From Croceibacterium_A sp044506565 (GTDB lineage: Bacteria > Pseudomonadota > Alphaproteobacteria > Sphingomonadales > Sphingomonadaceae), in contig JBIQKN010000058.1 in assembly GCA_044506565.1 (NCBI GenBank), forward strand, positions 1 through 16,454: DNA of 16,454 nt, read 5' to 3'. Each line of letters opens with the position of its first letter. The stretch's first letter is position 1. Positions 12,834 to 16,454 of the stretch are shown one piece after another. Made by a program: the position numbers and the translations under genes. The notes beneath the pieces were generated by a model. That model saw only the letters and a program-made list of their open reading frames with translations. It ran no database searches and was not told the DNA's origin.

Positions 12834-13409
12834 ATGGATCACGCTGGGGTGGATCGGCGAGACTGGGCGGTTGCCCTGGCGGGTCTGGGGCTGGGCCTTG
12901 CCGCGCTGTGCCCGCTCCCGGCGCTCGCCCAGGCGACCGGCACCAGCGAAGTGCGGCTGACGATCCTCGACCCGGTGGCCGCAGGCGTCGGCGACGGCAT
13001 GCACTTCGGCGAGATCACGCCCACCGGCACCAACGGCACCGTCGTCCTCGCGCCCGGCGCTACGGCGACCTGCACCGTGACCGGCGGCCTGATCCGCGGC
13101 GGACTGTGCCGGGCGGCCCGGTTCACCGGAACCGGCACCTACCAGACCGAGCTTCGCGTGCAGCGGCCCAGCGGCAACCGCATCGACCTCGTCGGCCCCG
13201 GCGGGGCCACGATGCGGCTCGACGACTTCGTGTTCGCCGCCACCCCGCCGACCACGTTCGTCGTCCAGAACGGCGCAAACACGCGGTTCAACATCGGCGC
13301 GCCCGACGGCTCGTTCGAGTTCTTTGCCGGCGGCACCCTGCACGTGGCGGGGAACCAGGCCCCGGGGCATTACATCGGCACCTTCGAGATCCGCCTGTTC
13401 TACAACTGA
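12834..13409 (+). CDS. secreted DUF4402-family protein, copy 2
   Basis: A 191-residue paralogue of the preceding gene. The signal peptide spans residues 1 to about 33 (hydrophobic LAGLGLGLAALCPLPALAQA). The mature chain has RLTILDPVAAGVGDGMHFGE, cysteines C80 and C92 (same 12-residue spacing as copy 1) in TCTVTGGLIRGGLC, RAARF, RPSGNRIDLVGPGGATM and the C-terminal GGTLHVAGNQAPGHYIGTFE with terminal RLFYN. Function is unknown; as a DUF4402 member it is exported and probably a beta-sandwich. Divergence from copy 1 is greatest in the segment around residues 130-160. A hairpin separates the two genes, so each probably has its own promoter rather than sharing one transcript. Confidence 0.85.
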   Translation: MDHAGVDRRDWAVALAGLGLGLAALCPLPALAQATGTSEVRLTILDPVAAGVGDGMHFGEITPTGTNGTVVLAPGATATCTVTGGLIRGGLCRAARFTGTGTYQTELRVQRPSGNRIDLVGPGGATMRLDDFVFAATPPTTFVVQNGANTRFNIGAPDGSFEFFAGGTLHVAGNQAPGHYIGTFEIRLFYN

Positions 13410-13435
13410 GCGGAGGGCCGGCGGCAACCGCGCCA

Positions 13436-13472
13436 TTGCCTCGCGCGCGGACAGAAAGTAAGCGCTGCACCG
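13436..13472 (+). promoter_or_regulatory. candidate promoter of the zinc-finger gene
   Basis: TTGCCT (13436-13441), a 17 bp spacer and TAAGCG (13459-13464). The T of the -10 is 14 nt before the ATG at 13473, predicting a leader of zero to two bases. No Shine-Dalgarno is present. Confidence 0.45.
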
Positions 13473-13733
13473 ATGGCACACGTCCCCGAGATCACCCTTG
13501 TCGAGACCCCGCGCGTGCATTGCGACGGCGCGGGCCAGATCCGCCCGGGCGCGGGCTACCGCCCGGCGGCGCTCGGCCATCCGCGCGTCTACCTGCAGAT
13601 CGACGAGCACGGTTACGTCGACTGCGGCTATTGCGACCGGCGCTTCGTGCTGAAGGGCGGGCCGGCCGACGGGGCCGATCACGCGCAGCTGCCCGACGTT
13701 GCCTCGGGAGCGAGCCAGCCGCCGATCGCCTGA
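13473..13733 (+). CDS. CHCC-type zinc-finger protein (NDUFS6-like domain)
   Basis: An 86-residue protein with a CHCC zinc site: C17 (RVHCDG), H36 (LGHPRVYLQI), C51 and C54 (YVDCGYCDRRFVLKGG). The GHPRVYLQI-DxxGxxxCxYCxxxFxL arrangement is that of the zf-CHCC family, related to the NDUFS6 accessory subunit of mitochondrial complex I and present as a small protein in many alphaproteobacteria. A role tied to complex I is inferred from homology only; no nuo genes are in the window. It is cytoplasmic by sequence. The C-terminal 20 residues are Ala/Pro-rich and probably flexible. The start is supported by the domain position and a promoter directly upstream. Confidence 0.85.
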   Translation: MAHVPEITLVETPRVHCDGAGQIRPGAGYRPAALGHPRVYLQIDEHGYVDCGYCDRRFVLKGGPADGADHAQLPDVASGASQPPIA

Positions 13734-13745
13734 GCGCGGGCGGCC

Positions 13746-13776
13746 TTGACGGTCAGCCTCGGTTCACCACCTAGGG
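13746..13776 (+). promoter_or_regulatory. candidate promoter of the 13808 gene
   Basis: TTGACG (13746-13751) and CCTAGGG (13770-13776), with a spacer of 18-19 bp depending on which hexamer is taken. Unlike its neighbours this gene would have a leader of about 25-30 nt carrying a Shine-Dalgarno. Confidence 0.4.
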
Positions 13777-13807
13777 TCCATCGTCCCATCGCTGTGGGAG
13801 AAGGACC
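13775..13807 (+). promoter_or_regulatory. leader hairpin enclosing the ribosome site
   Basis: GGTCC (13775-13779) pairs with GGACC (13803-13807) and CCCA (13785-13788) with TGGG (13795-13798). The Shine-Dalgarno GGGAGAAGG (13796-13804) lies in the 3' arm and the ATG follows immediately. Folding would reduce access to the ribosome site. An internal loop separates the two stems, so stability is moderate. Confidence 0.35.
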
Positions 13808-14200
13808 ATGAAGACTCTTGCCACGATTCTCGCCGGTGCCGCCCTCGTCCTGACCGGTACGACCGCCGCCACCGCGCGCAGCGCGGAGGAGAACGAAGCG
13901 AGGCTCGCTCGCATGCTCGAAGGCCGCACGGCCGGCGAGCCGGTCAGCTGCATCTCCGCGCTCAACAGCAACCGCATCGAGGTGATCGAGGACGTCGCAA
14001 TCGTCTACGATGCGGGCGACACGATCTACGTCGCCCGACCGAGCAACCCGAAGTCGCTCGGCCGCAACGACGTGGTGGTGATCGAACGCTTCGGCGGGCA
14101 GCTGTGCGCCAACGACGTGATCCGCACGGTCGACCGGTACCAGGGCTACACCACCGGCGCGGTGTTCCTCGACGAGTTCGTGCCCTACAAGCGCGGTTGA
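13808..14200 (+). CDS. secreted two-cysteine protein, unknown function
   Basis: A 130-residue protein with a signal peptide (MKTLATILAGAALVLTGTTA, cleavage near residue 24, ATA-RS). The mature domain has two cysteines, C48 (EPVSCISALNS) and C100 (GGQLCANDVIRTVD), placed for a disulfide, and beta-type segments IEVIEDVAIVYDAGDTIYVA and DVVVIERFGG. No catalytic motif is visible. It resembles small periplasmic proteins conserved in Sphingomonadales; DUF6491 is possible but I am not sure. The ATG has a GGGAGAAGG ribosome site and a predicted short leader that can fold over it. Its stop is 11 nt from the convergent dioxygenase stop. Confidence 0.78.
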   Translation: MKTLATILAGAALVLTGTTAATARSAEENEARLARMLEGRTAGEPVSCISALNSNRIEVIEDVAIVYDAGDTIYVARPSNPKSLGRNDVVVIERFGGQLCANDVIRTVDRYQGYTTGAVFLDEFVPYKRG

Positions 14201-14211
14201 TCGGCTCGGGC

Positions 14212-15132
14212 TCAGGCGGTTGCGCCGAGCCGCAGCCATTCGCTTGCGCTCGTCTCGGGCCCGCTCTCGTTGATCGTGGTGCGGCGCATGTCGCGGCGGT
14301 AGGCGTTCGAGCGCAGCGGCGTCGCCGCGTGCATCGTGCAGCGGTTGTCCCAGATCACCAGGTCGTGCTGCCGCCAGCTATGGCGGTAGACGTACTTGTC
14401 CTGCGTCGCGTGGGCGTAGAGCTCCTCGACGAGCGCCGTCCCCTCTGCGGCGCCCATGCCGGCGATCCCGACGCAGTGTCCGCCGACGAACAGCGCCCGC
14501 CGGCCCGAGGGCAGCGTGCGGACCAGCCGGTGCTCGACCGGGCCGAACGGGATGATCCGGCGCATCTCGGGCGTGATCTCGCCCTTGAGCCCGGCGCGGC
14601 GGCGGCCTTCCCAGAAATCGTGGACGCCGCGGAGGCCGTCGATCCGGGCCCTGGTCTCGTCGGCCAGGTCATCCCAGGCCGCGCGGGTGTCGGCGAACAG
14701 CGTGTCGCCGCCGGCCTCGGGCGGCGGCGTCTCGTGACCGAGCAGCAGCGACCACTTGGTCGGCATCGCGTGGAACGAGCTGTCGGTGTGGAACCGCTCG
14801 GCGCCCTGGGCGAGCTTGTAGCCTTCCGAGCCGTACGGGATGATCTCGCCGTTGCGATCGAGGTTGCCGGCGTAGAACAGCTCGGGATCGAGCCTGCGCC
14901 GCCCCCGCGAGGGTTCGGCCCCGGCCGCGCGGCTCGGAATCTCGAGCGGCCCGAACGCGCGGCTGAAGCGCTTGTGCTGCTCGTCGGTAATGCGGGCGTC
15001 GCGCACCACCAGCACGCCGTAGCGGGCCATCGCGGCTTCGACCGTCTCGACCAGCGCGGGAGACGGATCGCGCGTCAGGTCGGCGCCGAGCAGCTCGGCC
15101 GCGAACAACGGGTGCAACGGGCGGACGTCCAT
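14212..15132 (-). CDS. TauD/TfdA-family Fe(II)/2-oxoglutarate dioxygenase
   Basis: A 306-residue non-heme iron dioxygenase that couples 2-oxoglutarate decarboxylation to substrate hydroxylation. Iron ligands: H115 and D117 in ERFHTDSSFH, and H268 in NRCTMHAATP. The 2-oxoglutarate-binding Arg is R283 or R284 in RRDMRRTTI, about 15 residues after H268. Other family blocks are GVLVVRDARITDEQHKRFSR (39-58), PTKWSLLLGHETPPPEAGGD (124-143), TLFADTRAAWDDL (144-156) and VWDN-type VIWDNRC. Length and layout fit TauD/TfdA; the substrate (a sulfonate, aryloxyalkanoate or other) cannot be assigned. It is divergent from a MarR regulator, with a near-palindrome inside its promoter. TAGCCC lies 12 nt before the ATG, with no Shine-Dalgarno. 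Confidence 0.9.
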   Translation of the reverse strand: MDVRPLHPLFAAELLGADLTRDPSPALVETVEAAMARYGVLVVRDARITDEQHKRFSRAFGPLEIPSRAAGAEPSRGRRRLDPELFYAGNLDRNGEIIPYGSEGYKLAQGAERFHTDSSFHAMPTKWSLLLGHETPPPEAGGDTLFADTRAAWDDLADETRARIDGLRGVHDFWEGRRRAGLKGEITPEMRRIIPFGPVEHRLVRTLPSGRRALFVGGHCVGIAGMGAAEGTALVEELYAHATQDKYVYRHSWRQHDLVIWDNRCTMHAATPLRSNAYRRDMRRTTINESGPETSASEWLRLGATA

Positions 15133-15167
15133 GGTGCGGGGCTACTGCACCGGATCGCCGGTTGCAA
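15133..15167 (-). promoter_or_regulatory. candidate leaderless promoter of the dioxygenase gene
   Basis: On the minus strand TTGCAA (15162-15167), a 17 bp spacer and TAGCCC (15139-15144). The T of the -10 is exactly 12 nt before the A of ATG. Both boxes and spacing are good for the window, and no Shine-Dalgarno exists. Confidence 0.55.
15146..15166. promoter_or_regulatory. candidate MarR operator
   Basis: TGCACCGG (15146-15153), centre ATCG, then CCGGTTGCA (15158-15166): a 21 bp near-palindrome with one extra base in one arm. It fills the spacer and most of the -35 box of the dioxygenase promoter, the expected place for a repressor. The size fits MarR-family operators. Confidence 0.45.
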
Positions 15168-15196
15168 AACCCATCGCCGGGTGCGAGCCGTGGCGG

Positions 15197-15643
15197 ATGG
15201 CCGAAACGCTCGACTGGGGGATACTCGCCGAATCGGTGGGACCGCGCGTCCGCCTCCTGCGCAACGCGCTCACCGCTCGGTCGATCGCGGTTTCGGCGCC
15301 TTACGGACTGCCGACGGGATCGCTGACCGTGCTGGCGCTGATCGCGGCTAATCCGGGCTGTTCGCAGAGCGCGCTCGCCGGGAGGGCGGGAGTTAACAAG
15401 TCGGCGCTCGTCGGGATTGTCGACCAGCTCGAGGCGCGCGGGCTCGCCGCCCGCGAGCGGGTATCGGGCGACAGGCGGCGCAACCGGCTGACGGTCACCG
15501 CCGAGGGCGAAGCCGCGATGCAGACGCTGTACGCCGCGGTCTCGGCCGAGGAAGGCGCGATCCGCGAGGCGCTCGGACCGGCGGGCCTCGGGGAGCTGCT
15601 GCAGCTGCTCGACCGGGCTATCGTCGCGATTGAACGGACATAG
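15197..15643 (+). CDS. MarR-family transcriptional regulator
   Basis: A 148-residue winged helix-turn-helix protein. Residues 40-60 (TGSLTVLALIAANPGCSQSA) lead into the recognition helix region LAGRAGVNKSALVGIVDQLE (60-79), then RGLAARERVSGDRRRNRLTVT (81-101), the typical MarR wing with the basic DRRRNRLTVT strand. Flanking helices at 5-35 and 115-146 would form the dimer interface. I chose ATG 15197 (MAETLDWGILAESV); an in-frame ATG at 15131 would add 22 poorly conserved-looking residues and overlap the divergent start. Divergence from the TauD-type gene and a near-palindrome in that gene's promoter suggest it represses the dioxygenase, probably relieved by a small aromatic or acidic ligand. 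The ligand is unknown. Confidence 0.85.
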   Translation: MAETLDWGILAESVGPRVRLLRNALTARSIAVSAPYGLPTGSLTVLALIAANPGCSQSALAGRAGVNKSALVGIVDQLEARGLAARERVSGDRRRNRLTVTAEGEAAMQTLYAAVSAEEGAIREALGPAGLGELLQLLDRAIVAIERT

Positions 15644-15683
15644 CGCCGCATCTTGCACGCGGAGACGTGGGCGGGTGGCTTGA

Positions 15684-15825
15684 GCAGCGAAGCCGCTCCA
15701 GCACGATTTTCGCACAAGGACGCAAAGCCGCGAAGAGGCCGCGCAACACCGCGTCGCAAGTGCGCGATCCTTGCGGCTTGGCGTCCTTGTGCCACTCGAA
15801 TTGCTATCGAGAGCGGCTTCGCCGC
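15684..15825. repeat. composite inverted-repeat element
   Basis: Two nested inverted repeats share a centre. The outer arms are 15684-15698 and 15811-15825 (GCnGCGAAGCCGCTC, one mismatch). The inner arms are 15712-15731 and about 15773-15792 (GCACAAGGACGCnAAGCCGC, one mismatch). The central 40 bp is unpaired. The CACAAGGACGCAAAGCCGCGAAG phrase resembles, from memory, dispersed intergenic repeats of sphingomonads. No transposase or gene is inside. Confidence 0.6.
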
Positions 15826-15854
15826 ACGGCGCTGGCCTCCGCGCAAAGGTCTCC

Positions 15855-15886
15855 GGGGACTGTCCCTCTTTTTCGAGGGACTGCCC
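15855..15886 (-). terminator. hairpin directly after gltD
   Basis: GTCCCTC (15862-15868) and GAGGGAC (15875-15881) form a 7 bp perfect stem around TTTTTC. Flanking GGGG and CCC may extend it with an internal loop. It begins about 11 nt after the gltD stop on the minus strand. There is no downstream U-tract on that strand, so it may act as an mRNA 3'-end stabiliser. The GGGACTGTCCC phrase looks like a dispersed repeat. Confidence 0.4.
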
Positions 15887-15891
15887 GAAGG

Positions 15892-16454
15892 TCAGCGGGG
15901 CAGTTCGCTCACGCCCATCAGCGCCTCGTCGACCGCGCGGGCGCATTGGCGGCCTTCGCGGATCGCCCAGACGATCAGCGACTGGCCGCGGCGCATGTCG
16001 CCGCAGGCGAACACGCCTTCCTCGCTGGTCGCGTAATTCATCGTGTCGGCGTCGACGTTGCCGCGCTCGGTCAGGCGCACCCCGGACTGGGCGATCATCC
16101 CGGCCTTGCGCGGGCCGACGAAGCCCATCGCCAGCAGGATCAGGTCCGCCGGGAGCACGAACTCGCTGCCGGGGATTTCCTTCATCTGCCCGCCTTCCCA
16201 TTCGAGGCGGGTGCACTTGAGCCCGGTGACGACGCCGTTCTCGCCGACGACTTCCTTGGTCAGGATCGACCAGTCGCGCTCGACGCCTTCCTCGTGGCTC
16301 GAGGAGGTGCGCAGCTTCATCGGCCAGTGCGGCCAGGTCAGCGCCTTGTTCTCCTTTTCGGGCGGCTTGGGCATGATCTCGATCTGGGTCACGCTCTTGG
16401 CGCCCTGGCGGTTCGAGGTGCCGACGCAGTCCGAGCCGGTGTCGCCGCCGCCGA
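15892..16454 (-). CDS. gltD: glutamate synthase small subunit, C-terminal part (runs off the right edge)
   Basis: The visible 187 codons are the C-terminal portion of the NADPH-dependent glutamate synthase beta subunit, which feeds electrons to GltB for glutamate formation from glutamine and 2-oxoglutarate. At the edge the frame reads GGGDTGSDCVGTSNRQGAKS, the second dinucleotide (NADPH) binding motif. Then come QIEIMPKPPE, the HEEGVERDWSI block, LPADLILLAMGFVGPRKAGM, and the FAD-contacting EEGVFACGDMRRGQSLIVWA with IREGRQCARAVDEAL. These are highly conserved in GltD. The stop at 15892-15894 is followed by a hairpin. The N-terminal Fe-S and FAD regions, and gltB, lie outside the window. The gene converges on the MarR gene across the repeat element. 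Confidence 0.94.
   Translation of the reverse strand, partial: GGGDTGSDCVGTSNRQGAKSVTQIEIMPKPPEKENKALTWPHWPMKLRTSSSHEEGVERDWSILTKEVVGENGVVTGLKCTRLEWEGGQMKEIPGSEFVLPADLILLAMGFVGPRKAGMIAQSGVRLTERGNVDADTMNYATSEEGVFACGDMRRGQSLIVWAIREGRQCARAVDEALMGVSELPR

Noticed and set aside
12140..13409. DUF4402 pair as a chaperone-usher fimbrial operon
   Set aside because: No usher or periplasmic chaperone gene is in the window, and a strong hairpin separates the two genes.
15713..15792. A possible CRISPR-like repeat pair
   Set aside because: The two copies are inverted, not direct, and there is no third unit or regular spacer.

Overview
The window is GC-rich (roughly two thirds G+C by eye). Its gene content points to an alphaproteobacterium of the order Sphingomonadales, most likely Erythrobacteraceae. 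The pointers are a NrdA without an ATP cone, tandem DUF4402 secreted proteins, a LuxR-HTH/VOC fusion of a kind I associate with sphingomonads, a CHCC zinc-finger protein and several small membrane or lipoproteins. This placement is inference; there is no rRNA or other marker here. I see no phage, insertion sequence, CRISPR array or tRNA. It reads as ordinary chromosome with a few repeat-derived intergenic stretches.

Layout. 1-703 (minus): a gene running off the left edge, preceded by a four-helix membrane protein. 829-1325 (plus): two small hydrophilic proteins, possibly under a general-stress (EcfG-type) promoter. 1346-2011 (minus): a small membrane protein and a lipoprotein. 2012-2492: non-coding, with a GC-rich hairpin and a possible DUF559 endonuclease remnant. 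2493-2834 (plus): a two-helix membrane protein. 2865-5993 (minus): a secreted DUF6624 protein and nrdA, the class I ribonucleotide reductase large subunit. 5994-6516 is a long regulatory gap. 6517-8340 (plus): a pcm-family methyltransferase, the LuxR-HTH/VOC fusion and a GFA-family zinc protein. 8380-9969 (minus): nadB. 10100-11086 (plus): a membrane GGDEF protein. 11083-12015 (minus): an orphan ABC-2-type ATPase whose stop codon overlaps that of the GGDEF gene. 12140-14200 (plus): two tandem DUF4402 proteins, a CHCC zinc-finger protein and a secreted two-cysteine protein. 14212-15643: a TauD/TfdA dioxygenase divergent from a MarR regulator. 15644-15891: a composite inverted-repeat element. 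15892-end (minus): the C-terminal part of gltD.

How it works together. Most genes are separate housekeeping or accessory units rather than one pathway. NrdA (dNTP supply), NadB (first step of NAD synthesis) and GltD (glutamate synthesis) are core metabolism. The clearest regulatory circuit is MarR/TauD: a near-palindrome lies exactly between the -35 and -10 of the dioxygenase promoter, as expected for direct repression.

The most notable signal is recurring start-site architecture. In nine genes a TAG or TAA lies 12-14 nt upstream of the start codon, usually with no good Shine-Dalgarno. In five of these a TTG-type -35 box lies 16-17 bp further upstream. If these are -10 elements, transcription begins at or within about two bases of the start codon, so much of this window would be expressed as leaderless mRNA.
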